NCBI GenBank assembly: GCA_964478165.1
Contig: CAYZGU010000005.1
Span: 1-46,680 of the forward strand
Reading direction: 5' to 3'
DNA from: CAYZGU01 sp964478165
Lineage (GTDB): Bacteria; Poribacteria; WGA-4E; JAJDTR01
Length of the DNA: 46,680 bases
The notes under the pieces are model-generated. The model ran no database searches and had not been told where the DNA came from. It was given only the letters and a program-made list of their open reading frames with translations. Below, in pieces: positions 26,674 to 36,232 of this stretch (position 1 is the stretch's first letter; each line of letters begins with the position of its first letter). Position numbers and translations under genes: made by a program.

Positions 26674-28173
26674 ATGAATAGCGCTCAAAAAAGTGAAGTG
26701 GCCGAAGAAACCATAGATAAAATTGAAATTCCAGAACCCCGTGGAGTGTTTGGGGAACCATGGTCAAGGAAGAAACTTTTCGGGCTGTTGGCTGTATTCG
26801 GACCAGCCGCGATTGTTGCGTCTGCGAGCATTGGCGCAGGGGAGACCATCGTTGTTGTTAGCGCAGGTGCGTGGGCAAATTATGGGTTGCTGTGGCTCGT
26901 GCTTTTAAGCTGCGTAGTTAAAGCGGTTTTTGTTACTTATCTCCTTGGCCGCTATACTGCTGTTAGTGGAGAACATATCGGTCATCGTTTGGTCCGGTTG
27001 CCTGGACCGCGAGGATGGCTGTTACTCGCCATTCTTGGGATGGAGATGATTGGTGCACCCCTGGCGTGGGTTCCCATTGCTAAACCGTGTGGGGATTTAT
27101 TTCATTACTTCCTTGATGGTGTGCCACAGTCAATTTCCGAACCCCATTGGGAGAATATCTTCACCACCGTGTTTATCGCTCTCGCTTTGACATTTGGGCT
27201 CCGTCTTTCGTATGAAAAGCTGGAGAAACAGCAGTTGATTATCTGCGGAATTCTGGTCTCAGGTACAATCATCGGCACACTGATGGTGCGACCTGATTTT
27301 GGAAAGGCCTTCCTGGGTAGTGTGAATCTAGGAAATCTCCCTCCTCCCCCATCTTGGGCGCCCGACGATGCCGTTAAAAATCCACTCCTGACGATGGCAA
27401 CAGCGTTCGCGTATGTCGGTGGTTCAGTAATGGGTTACATCGTTTATGCCAACTGGGTTGGGCTTCACCGTTGGGGTGTGTCGGGGCATGAGGACATTGA
27501 TGCGATTCGTCGACACGCTTTCACTCGCGATTCAGTAGATTATCTTCCTGAGGACCGTGACCAGGTTGTTCGTTTGCGAAAAATTACCGCCCCGCTTCGC
27601 TGGGATGTTGGTATGGGTGCAATCGTTCTGTTCATTGTTACGGGAGCGTTCATGATTTCGGGGGCTGCTGTTCTGTACCCACTGCAGACGGAGTTTAAGG
27701 GCTGGAGCCTGCTTACAGAACAAGCCCATGTTTGGAGTAACATCCACGATTCGCTGGTGTGGCTGTATTACATTTGCATTATTGCTGCGCTCTGGGGCAC
27801 ATTGCAAGCGCTTCCAGAAGTTTACGCTCGTGTCTCGCAGGAATTCCTTCAGGCAATTTGGCCCAAGCGCGAATGGGAATATCGCAAGATTCAACGCTTT
27901 ATTTGTGCGTATCTGTTTATCGTGACAGCAATCATTATTTGGGCCAATGTCCCATTTGCCATTCTTACACAGATTGCAGGATTCATTATTGCCAACTTAG
28001 CGATTGCGTTGATGATGCTTGCGGCGCTGTACTTGAACTTTAAACTTCCCGCTGCTTATCGAACACGATTTCCAATGTTGATTGGCGCGATTATTTGCAG
28101 CGCGATTCTCATTGTCTTTGCCGGAATAAGTGGCTGGGGACTGTTTGGAAAGATATTTTCTCATTTCTCGTGA
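26674..28173 (+). CDS. Divergent Nramp-family transporter
   Basis: About 499 residues with 11 or more membrane segments, related to Nramp (SLC11) metal transporters. The first membrane segment reads GPAAIVASASIGAGETIV, where classical Nramp has the metal-binding DPGN motif; the sixth reads AYVGGSVMGYIVYANWVG, where classical Nramp has MPH. The Asp, Asn and Met metal ligands are thus absent, so Mn2+/Fe2+ transport should not be assumed. Similar glycine-rich motifs occur in a broad environmental clade labelled Nramp-like. The ATG at 26674 is a conservative start; the frame is open from a TTG at 26620. The HpcH/HpaI aldolase gene follows after 91 bp on the same strand, hinting at an organic substrate. 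Confidence 0.82.
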   Translation: MNSAQKSEVAEETIDKIEIPEPRGVFGEPWSRKKLFGLLAVFGPAAIVASASIGAGETIVVVSAGAWANYGLLWLVLLSCVVKAVFVTYLLGRYTAVSGEHIGHRLVRLPGPRGWLLLAILGMEMIGAPLAWVPIAKPCGDLFHYFLDGVPQSISEPHWENIFTTVFIALALTFGLRLSYEKLEKQQLIICGILVSGTIIGTLMVRPDFGKAFLGSVNLGNLPPPPSWAPDDAVKNPLLTMATAFAYVGGSVMGYIVYANWVGLHRWGVSGHEDIDAIRRHAFTRDSVDYLPEDRDQVVRLRKITAPLRWDVGMGAIVLFIVTGAFMISGAAVLYPLQTEFKGWSLLTEQAHVWSNIHDSLVWLYYICIIAALWGTLQALPEVYARVSQEFLQAIWPKREWEYRKIQRFICAYLFIVTAIIIWANVPFAILTQIAGFIIANLAIALMMLAALYLNFKLPAAYRTRFPMLIGAIICSAILIVFAGISGWGLFGKIFSHFS

Positions 28174-28264
28174 ACCCATCTCGAGAAGTCTATGCTTGTT
28201 TTCTGCTTCATCCAAAGTGTTGGTTTTACGGGCTAGTAGCACATTACACAAGGAGATTTCGATA

Positions 28265-29074
28265 ATGGCATTGAATCGTTTTAGGGAAAGAATGGACTCA
28301 GGCGCACCGCTTACTGGAACGCACGTCATGACTGCTCATGAGGACCTCATAGAAGTTGCAGCGGCGACGAGGCTCTACGATACCATCGAATTTAGCGCAG
28401 AATACAGCATGTTCGACATGCGGCTACTCAATAATATGGCCCGTGCCGCCGAGCTTTATGACACGTCATTGATTATTAAGCTTGACCAATACAGTCAGGG
28501 TTTTTGGGCACAGGTTGCAATAGGCGCGGGATTTCATGCAGTACTTTTTACAGATATTCGGACGCCTGACGATATTGCCGCGTGTCATAAGGCACTTCGA
28601 GCTGATAAACCCGGAATTGACGGGACGATGGGCGTCAAAATTCGTCGAAATGCCCTTGATGGATACCGTAGTGACACCTATGTACAACAGATTGCAGATA
28701 CTGGGTTCATGATTATGATTGAAAAAGACATAGCCGTTCAGAACCTTGATAAAATCTGTACGTCTGCCGCAGAGTTGGGGGTTGACATGATACAGTGGGG
28801 TCCGTCAGACTTCGGTTTCAGTCGGCCGACGACTCCGACGAGCGAGGAGATTAAGGGTTTCGAGAAGCAGGTCATCAAGACAGCCCTCGCCAACGGAATT
28901 CGACCTCGTGTCGAGCTCGCATTTCCAACTTCTGAGATATTGGACTACTATACGGAGCTGGGTGTAAAGGATTATTGCGCGATGTGGGATCGGAGCACAC
29001 TGTCGGACGGATGGAGAACAACGGGCAATGCGCTGAAAGACGAATTAGAGTCTCGCTGGTCGCAGTATTACTAG
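28265..29074 (+). CDS. HpcH/HpaI-family aldolase
   Basis: A 269-residue member of the HpcH/HpaI aldolase/citrate-lyase TIM-barrel family, which cleaves 2-keto-3-deoxy acids or similar hydroxy-keto acids. Supporting segments are TGTHVMTAHEDLIEVAA, YDTIEFSAEYSMFD, AGFHAVLFTDIRTPDDIAAC, MIMIEKDIAVQNLDKI (metal-binding Glu) and DMIQWGPSDFGFS (metal-binding Asp). AAGGAG lies 8 bp before the ATG; an upstream in-frame ATG at 28130 overlaps the transporter and is rejected. It follows the transporter and precedes a decayed acetoacetate decarboxylase-like gene, together the remains of a catabolic operon. Confidence 0.87.
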   Translation: MALNRFRERMDSGAPLTGTHVMTAHEDLIEVAAATRLYDTIEFSAEYSMFDMRLLNNMARAAELYDTSLIIKLDQYSQGFWAQVAIGAGFHAVLFTDIRTPDDIAACHKALRADKPGIDGTMGVKIRRNALDGYRSDTYVQQIADTGFMIMIEKDIAVQNLDKICTSAAELGVDMIQWGPSDFGFSRPTTPTSEEIKGFEKQVIKTALANGIRPRVELAFPTSEILDYYTELGVKDYCAMWDRSTLSDGWRTTGNALKDELESRWSQYY

Positions 29075-29285
29075 CATTCGTAAGTGTTCCATCGAAAGTG
29101 TGCGTCCTGCCACCTTGTAAAGATTGAATGCCCGTAGCAATGTCATATTGAACTGCGAATGAAAAGATGGTTGTCGCCGCTGGATTTCATGCTGGACGCT
29201 TAAATGTACGCCGTGGTTCATAGATCTTGAGATGGCATTCAGTCTCGATTTTGATGGGTCCCGATAAATTAGAACTGGGTTTGTT

Positions 29286-30145
29286 ATGGCTTATAGACTG
29301 AGCCCAGAGAAGATATATGTGATGCCGACTTACTTTGGTCCAAATGTGGAACCCAGATAGGCGTCCACGTTTGGACCAAAGAGTTTGAATGCGAAGACAA
29401 CCCTAATCTAGGATTTTGTTGGTCAGTTTATTGACGAATTCTGAGCAGTTGGCCCAATTTCTACCTCCTGGAGGTTTTGAATTGGGAGTGGGTCCGGTTG
29501 CTACTGTCAGAGCTAGCTACATGACGCAGATTGAGTGGTTGGCTGGGCGAGGCTATAAGGTTCTCGGGGTTAGTTTTCCGGTCGTGTTCAATTGTGAGCA
29601 AGATTGCGCCTGAGGCGATCCTCTGACCGTGCCTTACAGAATCTGTGGGTTCAGTTCTAACAGGGCGTGATTAGCAAGGGCTTTCCAAAATTTATTGTGA
29701 ACTCCCTGAGCCTGGTGTTCTTTGCGGGGAAACGTATTCGATTGCAAGTTGGCTTTAAAATTCTGGACATGAAGCTTACTAATCTGAATGGGGTTGAATG
29801 TTTGCTGTGGCCATCAGCATCCAATCCATCAACCGAAACAAGAATTGTAAGCTAACCGGGATCTTGCACTATAAGTACATGGCGCCAGGCGGAGACTGAC
29901 GAACTTCGGATATGGCGGACGCCGTGCTAACCCCATCTGAAGGTGCCAATTCTAGGACGACCGAATTATAGATTGGTGAAGGTATCGTTGAGTTCCATAA
30001 ATCTAGGTGGGATGACCTTCCTACACAGTACAACATTCTTAATGCCTTCCATGATTTGGAGATTAAGGAGTATTGCGATCCATTGGGGCAACGCGCGATT
30101 AACAGATTCTTCGCTCAGCTGTCAGCGTATTTGCGCTATCGGTGA
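29286..30145 (+). pseudogene. Decayed acetoacetate decarboxylase-family gene
   Basis: Pieces of one protein appear in order across three frames. They are an ATG-led MAYRLSPEKIYVMPTYFGPN ending at TAG (29358); VHVWTKEFECEDNP; then from about 29416 EQLAQFLPPGGFELGVGPVA and MTQIEWLAGRGYKVLGVSFP to TGA (29611); from about 29667 SKGFPKFIVNS and FKILDMKLTNLNG; from about 29849 KLTGILHYKYMAPGGD, then TGA, SDMADAVLTPSEGANS and FHDLEIKEY to a final TGA at 30143. The order and spacing fit the acetoacetate decarboxylase fold at full length (about 270-285 residues). At least two frameshifts and four internal stops show it is dead. It lies downstream of the HpcH/HpaI gene in the same direction. Confidence 0.88.
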
Positions 30146-30451
30146 GACACCTGACGGCGTTAACCCGTCCTCTGCGTCTGCTTGCGGTTTTGTGTGTTCG
30201 GAGTTTTGCTCGGGGTAATACACGTGCAGGAGAATGAATCGCTTTTCTTGCGCCTGGATTACCCTGTCCGTTTGCAAGAAGCCCACAACTGTCGATGATT
30301 GCAGAAGTGGGCAGTGTTTGTTTTTTCCGAGCGGGATATGCCACTTGAGCTTCGTATTACGTTTGGTAGATGTGGTGCTTGGTGATGTCTCTCTCGCAAG
30401 GACCACTGCACTTCGATTAGCCAGCCGTAGGTCAATTGAGAGCATGGCGAA
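30146..30451. other. Spacer between the decayed gene and citramalate synthase
   Basis: No gene is seen. A hairpin with T-rich tail lies at 30281-30326 (separate entry). Confidence 0.4.
30281..30326 (+). terminator. Weak plus-strand terminator candidate
   Basis: GCCCAC (30281-30286) pairs with GTGGGC (30307-30312) across 20 nt, followed by AGTG and a T-rich tail ending in six Ts. It could close the transporter-aldolase transcript. Confidence 0.35.
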
Positions 30452-32020
30452 CTAACGATTGTGTCTGTCTTTATGTAGTTTATATTCAAGGCTTTCCGCT
30501 AGTGCCTCCCAACTTGCTTGTAGGATGTTCTCCGAGACGCCGACCGTTCTCCAGTAATCCCGCCCATCGCTTGATTCAATGAGAACACGTACTTTTGCAT
30601 CAGTACCCCTCTTTGTCTCCAGTACTCTCACCTTGTAGTCAACCAGATGAACGTCTCGCAGAGACGGATAAATACGTTCTAGTGCTTTTCGCAGCGCTGC
30701 GTCAAGGGCGTTTACTGGACCGTCTCCATCGGATGTCGTGTGCTCCTCTTCACCATTAGGTTCGGCTATTTTAATAGTTGCCTCAGAATGCAAGTTGCGA
30801 TCGCTAAGTTTCTCAACGATGACTCGAAATCCGAGTAGCTTGAAGAATGGGCGATATTGTCCAAAGACCTTGTGTGTTAATATTTCGAACGATGCATCAG
30901 CGGCTTCGTATTGGTAACCGTTCCTTTCCGCCTCCTTGAGGCGATTAAACAATGTCATGACCTTGCGCGAGTTCTTGTCACAATTTGGATAGTGCCGTTC
31001 AATCTTTTTTAGGACGGCACTTCTGCCTGCCTGATTGGAGATTAAGATGCGGCGCTCATTCCCCACAAGCTCAGGTTGAATATGCTCATAGCTCATCAGG
31101 TTTTTACGCATGGCATCTGTGTGCAAACCACCTTTGTGGGCAAATGCCGATCTTCCGACAAATGGCTGACGTTCATCATGTGGCAAATTCGCCAGCTCGC
31201 TTATGATACGAGATACGTCGGATAGCCGTTCAAGCTGCGCATCTGTTACACAGTCAATTCCGAGTTTGAGTTTGAGCGTGGGAATGATTGAGGAGAGATT
31301 TGCGTTGCCGCAACGTTCGCCGTAGCCGTTAAATGTTCCTTGGACGTGGGTTGCACCTGATTGTACTGCTAATATGGCATTAGCGACCCCCATTCCGATA
31401 TCATCATGGGTGTGAATGCCGATTGGCAGATCGATCTGTGCCAGAACTGCCTGGACCGCCTTTTCGATTTCTAATGGAAGTCGTCCTCCGTTCGTGTCAC
31501 ACAGTATAAGGCGTTTGGCACCACCTAGAGCTGCAGCCTCAAGTGTTTTAAGCGCGTATTCAGGGTCGTCGCTGTAGCCGTCAAAAAAATGTTCGGCATC
31601 ATAGAGAACTTCTCGCCCGTTTTGAACTAGGAAGCGAACTGTACTCTCGATTAATTCGATATTCTCTTCTGGTGTAATCTGAAGCACATCGGTAGCATGA
31701 AGTCGCCAAGTTTTACCGAAGATTGTTACGGTGCGCGTCTCGGTTTCAAGTAAGGCTAGTAAACCAGGGTCTTCGGTTGCATGATAGTGTGGATAACGGG
31801 TGCTTCCAAATGGAATAATCTCTGCGTGTTGAAGTCGCAATTGTTTCGCTCGTCTAAAGAATTCAACGTCTGTCGGATTCGAAGCTGGATAACCGCCTTC
31901 GATGTAACGGATTCCTAGTCGATCGAGCTGTTCGACGATTAGAAGTTTGTCTTCGACTGAAAAAGCAACCCCTTCGGCCTGGTTTCCGTCCCGAAGGGTT
32001 GTATCGTACAATTCAATCAT
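30452..32020 (-). CDS. cimA: (R)-citramalate synthase
   Basis: About 522 residues of the isopropylmalate/homocitrate synthase family, of the citramalate synthase type (acetyl-CoA plus pyruvate, feeding isoleucine synthesis). N-terminal barrel: IELYDTTLRDGNQAEGVAFS, IEGGYPASNPTD, YDAEHFFDGYSDDPEYAL, LCDTNGGRLP, GIHTHDDIGMGVANA and QGTFNGYGERCGNANL. The linker has FVGRSAFAHKGGLHTDAM, and a C-terminal LeuA dimer/regulatory domain ends the protein. The YDAEHFFDGY segment favours citramalate over isopropylmalate synthase. The ATG at 32020 has GAGG 9 bp upstream; one at 32026 is also possible. The C-terminal domain implies feedback control, probably by isoleucine. Confidence 0.92.
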   Translation of the reverse strand: MIELYDTTLRDGNQAEGVAFSVEDKLLIVEQLDRLGIRYIEGGYPASNPTDVEFFRRAKQLRLQHAEIIPFGSTRYPHYHATEDPGLLALLETETRTVTIFGKTWRLHATDVLQITPEENIELIESTVRFLVQNGREVLYDAEHFFDGYSDDPEYALKTLEAAALGGAKRLILCDTNGGRLPLEIEKAVQAVLAQIDLPIGIHTHDDIGMGVANAILAVQSGATHVQGTFNGYGERCGNANLSSIIPTLKLKLGIDCVTDAQLERLSDVSRIISELANLPHDERQPFVGRSAFAHKGGLHTDAMRKNLMSYEHIQPELVGNERRILISNQAGRSAVLKKIERHYPNCDKNSRKVMTLFNRLKEAERNGYQYEAADASFEILTHKVFGQYRPFFKLLGFRVIVEKLSDRNLHSEATIKIAEPNGEEEHTTSDGDGPVNALDAALRKALERIYPSLRDVHLVDYKVRVLETKRGTDAKVRVLIESSDGRDYWRTVGVSENILQASWEALAESLEYKLHKDRHNR

Positions 32021-32258
32021 AGTCATTTCCCTCAAGGAAGAGTTTGTGAATCACCGGCAAAAAGCTGCGATTGTTTTACTCTGAACATCGATGCGCAGGG
32101 ATTGGAATTAAAGGTCATGCAGTTGTGGCGGACCCGGAGAACATCCGTTCTTCTTAGAGCCGGTTCTAGCTTTCACAAGATAATCATTTGTTAGATTTAG
32201 ATATGGTTTGCACGTGAAACAGTTGCGGTAAAACGCGCAAATTCGATGCGCAGATTCG

Positions 32259-32930
32259 TCATAGCAAGTATAAAGCTTCATCGAGAGTGGTGCGTCGAAA
32301 CGATTGCTCGAGAAAGGACTTGCCCTTCTGAAGTGCAAACCATTCAGATTTGCGGTGTAGAACTGTAGAATTATCCGAAAGTGCTTGGGTATCGAACGCG
32401 CTTCTGACCCACTTGGCCATCGGATCAATACGACACCGGATGGTCATGTCAGCTTGTGCGACGCGGCCATTAAATGCGTAGACATAGCAGGAGTCGACGT
32501 TCCGGCGTGCGCTTGCGATTTCTACTTGAGTGTACTCTTTCTCCTTTGGTGTGCCTTCAGGTACGAGCAGTACATTGATGCTACGGTCTGTAATCGAGGT
32601 GAGTTTCTCAGTGGGTGTGGTTCCTAGGCTCACTGATTTGTGCTCGGGCCAGATGTCAAACGAGCCATAATTTGCCATTGGACCGCTACTTTGAAATGAG
32701 TAGAAATCCGGATATGCCAGAAACTCTTCCCCGGCTCTGCGATAAGAATCATAAAAGGCCGTCACGTGAGCCATAATCAGCGTGACAGCGCCCGCTGCAT
32801 CAATTTGTTCTGGCGCGACGACGCCGAGGCGATCGGTATTGGACCATTCTCGGAAATAATCCGCGTGCTCCTGATGATGGCCATTCACTGAGATTTCGAA
32901 ATCGCTTCCGCGGAGTCTAGAGCTGTGCAT
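32259..32930 (-). CDS. Hypothetical protein
   Basis: A 223-residue soluble protein with no signal peptide or membrane segment; family not recognised. Conserved-looking elements are FEISVNGHHQEHADYFREW, DRLGVVAPEQIDAAG, AYPDFYSFQSSGP, SFDIWPEHKSVSLG and SINVLLVPEGTP. The histidine- and aspartate-rich pieces (NGHHQEH, WPEHK) might bind metal. The ribosome site is poor (AGGTA). The start is bordered by an inverted repeat (GAGTACC 32935-32941 and GGTACTC 32976-32982), a possible operator. It lies 238 bp upstream of cimA on the same strand. Confidence 0.65.
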   Translation of the reverse strand: MHSSRLRGSDFEISVNGHHQEHADYFREWSNTDRLGVVAPEQIDAAGAVTLIMAHVTAFYDSYRRAGEEFLAYPDFYSFQSSGPMANYGSFDIWPEHKSVSLGTTPTEKLTSITDRSINVLLVPEGTPKEKEYTQVEIASARRNVDSCYVYAFNGRVAQADMTIRCRIDPMAKWVRSAFDTQALSDNSTVLHRKSEWFALQKGKSFLEQSFRRTTLDEALYLL

Positions 32931-32934
32931 GTAG

Positions 32935-32982
32935 GAGTACCTAATGAGTTCTCATTTCAGTCTTGTAAATCTTGGGGTACTC
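32935..32982. promoter_or_regulatory. Inverted repeat upstream of the 32930 gene
   Basis: GAGTACC at 32935-32941 is mirrored by GGTACTC at 32976-32982, starting 5 bp before the start codon. It is a candidate operator or leader hairpin; 7-bp arms can arise by chance. Confidence 0.3.
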
Positions 32983-33689
32983 AAATGAGGCCCTGGCGGT
33001 TGGCATTCCTTCCGTGTTCGCATCCTAACTCTGAAGCCACTTCCCGTATTGATCATCGTGCTACAATGCGATTTGGGTTGGCGCGGGACATGGCGGCTGG
33101 TCCCGCGCCATACCCTATTGTAGGTTGAACGAGTCGAAAACTTCGACGGTATTTAGGATGAATTTCGTCTATTGGCCAACTGCCGGTATCTGGGTGAAAG
33201 ATGTAATAACGCGCTAGTATATCCTGTGCGACTCCTCTGAATGGGAAGGACGCTGGCTAAACAAAACGTCTCCTTAACAAGCAAAGCTGGTATGTCCGCA
33301 TTCTGCTCTTATGCGAAAGGATAAGAGACGGCTAGTGCCTTGGTATTTTTCAGTCAGGCGTTAGTCCATAGAACCCAACCAGCCGGAGCGAACAGCTTCC
33401 TTTGTTGATGATGACTCATGTGTTAAACTGACCTTTGGAGTTCTCAAAATCTGCGCCAAGCTTTGGCGTAGATCAGAATACTCCCGTTCTATAACGTCTG
33501 GACAATTATTAGCGTGATTAACGCCGTCTCCTGTAGATGGCTAATCGATTGGGAGGCTGCCCGCGCGAAGGCTTGAGAATGGAATGATAAATACGTAAGA
33601 TTTGCTCTCATTCTAGTGAACGCTCATGATTGTTCTAGTGCGCAGTTGATAGCGCGAAATGACATAGGGAAAATACGCATTACGTCCGA
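32983..33689. other. 700 bp region without a gene, with two hairpins
   Basis: No coding sequence is recognised. It holds a GC-rich 11-bp hairpin (33079-33110) and a near-palindrome (33449-33473: ATCTGCGCCAAGCTTTGGCGTAGAT, read as two arms of 10-12 bp). Confidence 0.45.
33079..33110. repeat. GC-rich perfect 11-bp hairpin
   Basis: TGGCGCGGGAC and GTCCCGCGCCA pair perfectly around a 10-nt loop (ATGGCGGCTG). There is no T-run on either side. It may act as a Rho-type or bidirectional stop, or be a REP-like element. Confidence 0.55.
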
Positions 33690-34522
33690 TCTGGGCGAGA
33701 ATCATCCAGTGTTTGCGATTTAGCGTAGATGTGCCAATATTGAAAGTTGAGTCGCCGCGAGCAGGCCGGCATCGAGCGGCGACTCAATTCCGGAGATTCA
33801 TCGGAGCTTGTCGCATGCAAGGAACACTGCCGCCGCGCCATGTCCAAGGCGGTGTCCTCGGTACCCAACGACGCCGTTCGGCGTCGGAGATGCCTTTATT
33901 CTTCAGTGACTTTCGTCACCATAGAAGCGTATAGGCATTCGGAAACGATAGAGTCAACACGCATGCCGTTTCTGCCGTGGTGTACCGCCATGATTCGAGT
34001 GAGCAAAATCATCTCACCCTTCGAGGCGGCATACGCAATCTCAGGTGCTGTGTTCGGCGATCGCAAAGGAGTAATTGAGGAGTTGTTGATTATAGAACCG
34101 GCTCCGGTTTCCATCATGCAGAGAATGGAGTGTTTGCTTGTAAAGATCACACTTTTCAGATAGATCGGGATCATGTTGTCCCAATATTCTTAGCCGATGT
34201 CAAGAACGGATCGAGGTGTCTGAAATCCGCTTATGCCGACGTTGTCGAATAGTATGTCCAGGGTTCCGAACGCATTCACAGTTGGTTCAATTATTGCTTT
34301 ACACGCATTGTTCTTTTTGACATCACCGATGAAGAGACCGATGCTTCTCCTCCTCCTAGGGAGGTAGTGTTGAGGGTTCTCTCTGCGTTGGCTGCGTCGA
34401 TGTCAATGAGTAAAAATTTCGACCGTTCTTGGCAAAGAGCGCAGCTGTTTCTTGTCCAGTGCATTAGCAGCGGTGTTCCGCGTGCCTGCTCCGGGGCGAT
34501 GGGAACTAGTCCGGTCAGTCAC
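33690..34522 (-). pseudogene. Decayed short-chain dehydrogenase/reductase (SDR) gene
   Basis: Reading the minus strand downward: a GTG-led frame with GAGTRNTAANAL (34522 on), GQETAALFAKNG in a shifted frame, LIDIDAANAERTLNT, KAIIEPTVNAFGTLDILFDN and VGISGFQTP, a stop near 34190, then IPIYLKSVIFTSKHSILCMM, ETGAGSIINNSSI and EIAYAASKGEMILLTRIMAV. The last stretch has the SDR catalytic YxxxK, here YAASK. After a further stop (about 33896) the tail LGTEDTALDMA and SSDES follows in disrupted frames. Several frameshifts and stops prove decay. It lies directly after the D-2-hydroxyacid dehydrogenase gene in the same direction, so it was probably the second gene of that operon. Confidence 0.86.
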
Positions 34523-34606
34523 TGTACGTTCTGTTGTTGAATGTCAATAGTTTCCGATTTAATCTATCCATTCCATATCCTGGGTGTATCAGACTGCTTT
34601 TCCAGC

Positions 34607-35560
34607 TCAAAATCCGCGGTCTTTCTGGACCACGTTCGTCATGGGATCCCCTGAAATGTATTTAATTAGATTTTCACAGAATAAGCTGACCAAGCGGGGT
34701 AAACGTGCCTGTGAGACCCCGGCAACATGGGGAGAAATAATAACATTTTGCATATCCCAAAGAGGGCTTTCTTTTTCCAAGGGCTCAACTTCAGTAACGT
34801 CCAAGCCTGCACCCGCAATTTTGCCCTGCGTCAGCACTTCGACAAGTGCAGCTTGATTAACGATGGGACCACGAGCAACATTGATGAGATAAGCGTTAGG
34901 TTTCATGAGAGTTAGGTTCTGTGCGTTAATCAGACCACGAGTGTCGTCTGTCAGAGGACATGCAATCATGACGACATCGGACCGGCGCATAAGATCCGAG
35001 AGTTGGTCAATACCCATGAGCTCATCGACGTTATCAGGCGCGTCGGTGCGGAATGCGTCGACCGCTATCACATGGGTATCAAATCCTTTCGCCCGGTTTG
35101 CCATGAATTCGCCAATTCCCCCCATTCCGACAATTCCAATCGTAGACCCTGTAAGCTCAATAATCGGTGTAGGTAAGTTGCGGTCCCAATTATGATCGGC
35201 CTGACGTCGTGCAAACTGATGGATACCACGGGTTAACGCAAGTAAAAGTGCAAAGCCTTGGTCCGCAACATTGGGGCCATATAGGCGGGCAGCGTTGGTG
35301 ACTACAACGTCACTCTTCCTGAGCTCTGGGTATAGAAACTCGTCCATTCCTGCGGAATTGGCTTGAATCCATTTCAGATTTGGTAAATGCGATAGCAATT
35401 CTTTCTTGCACTTGCCGAAGACGACTTCTACATCTGCGTCCGCTGCTTCGGTGAGTTCCTCTTGGGATGCGGGGAACACAACCTCGTTGTCACCTGCAGT
35501 ATTGCGGATCAGTTGGCAGAGTTCTCGGCTATAATGGGTGTCTGTGACTATAATCTTCAT
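34607..35560 (-). CDS. D-2-hydroxyacid dehydrogenase (NAD-dependent)
   Basis: A 317-residue enzyme that interconverts 2-oxo acids and D-2-hydroxy acids. The NAD-binding loop GIVGMGGIGEFMANRA lies at 142-157, and the catalytic set is Arg230 in NVARGP, Glu259 in the VEPLEKESPLW region and His278 in ISPHVAG. The first 100 residues form the substrate-binding half (QANSAGMDEFLYPEL). GGAG is 5 bp before the ATG. It belongs to the broad glyoxylate/phosphoglycerate dehydrogenase-like group; the exact substrate cannot be told. Its downstream neighbour is the decayed SDR gene. Confidence 0.92.
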   Translation of the reverse strand: MKIIVTDTHYSRELCQLIRNTAGDNEVVFPASQEELTEAADADVEVVFGKCKKELLSHLPNLKWIQANSAGMDEFLYPELRKSDVVVTNAARLYGPNVADQGFALLLALTRGIHQFARRQADHNWDRNLPTPIIELTGSTIGIVGMGGIGEFMANRAKGFDTHVIAVDAFRTDAPDNVDELMGIDQLSDLMRRSDVVMIACPLTDDTRGLINAQNLTLMKPNAYLINVARGPIVNQAALVEVLTQGKIAGAGLDVTEVEPLEKESPLWDMQNVIISPHVAGVSQARLPRLVSLFCENLIKYISGDPMTNVVQKDRGF

Positions 35561-36232
35561 GATTACTCCGGACTGCTCATGTCTGTGTGTGAATGGATCG
35601 GAGAACTAACGGTCGAAAAAGTTTAAGATCGCTCGCGGAAAGAATTTAGTGGAAGCGTTCGGTGCTAGATCTCTCCGACTGATTCGATGCAGCGCCAGCG
35701 AAAGTTGTCTCCAGTTGTATGAAGGCGCGATGCACTCAGAAATTAGGTCGTTCATCACGAAGTAATCAGGGGTTTACAGGACGAATCAGCGTCTGAGACA
35801 CCTCTCACAACACACCCGAGATATTTAGTTTTGGAGTAGAACGAATGCACTTCCGTTCCGCTTCCAAGGCCCGGTACAACCGTATACGCGGACATAATTG
35901 ATTCGTTTGTCGACCGCAACGCTGATCTTGAAGAGAACCGGTAAGCGGAGTCTCAGAGACAGATTACTCTGTGAACGACGTTTCTCTAGAATCGGTTTTG
36001 ATGGCCAATATTGTATTATCTTTCACATTGATTGTCAAGCACGGAAATTAATATGTTTTGCGGATTGCGTTGCGCCCAATTGGACGTGGGCCTCGGAGGA
36101 AAGATTTCGGCGAAGTACCTCGCATTGAAAATTACGTCCGGAGCAGGCATTAAGACATAAGCTGTTTTCGAGCTTGGGTTCTAGAGAAACTCTGCTGGCA
36201 CATCTTCACGGACCAATAAAGTGCTTTGAATC
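35561..36232. other. 670 bp region without a gene
   Basis: I recognise nothing on either strand. No clear promoter for the minus-strand dehydrogenase was found in the part next to its start. Confidence 0.4.
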
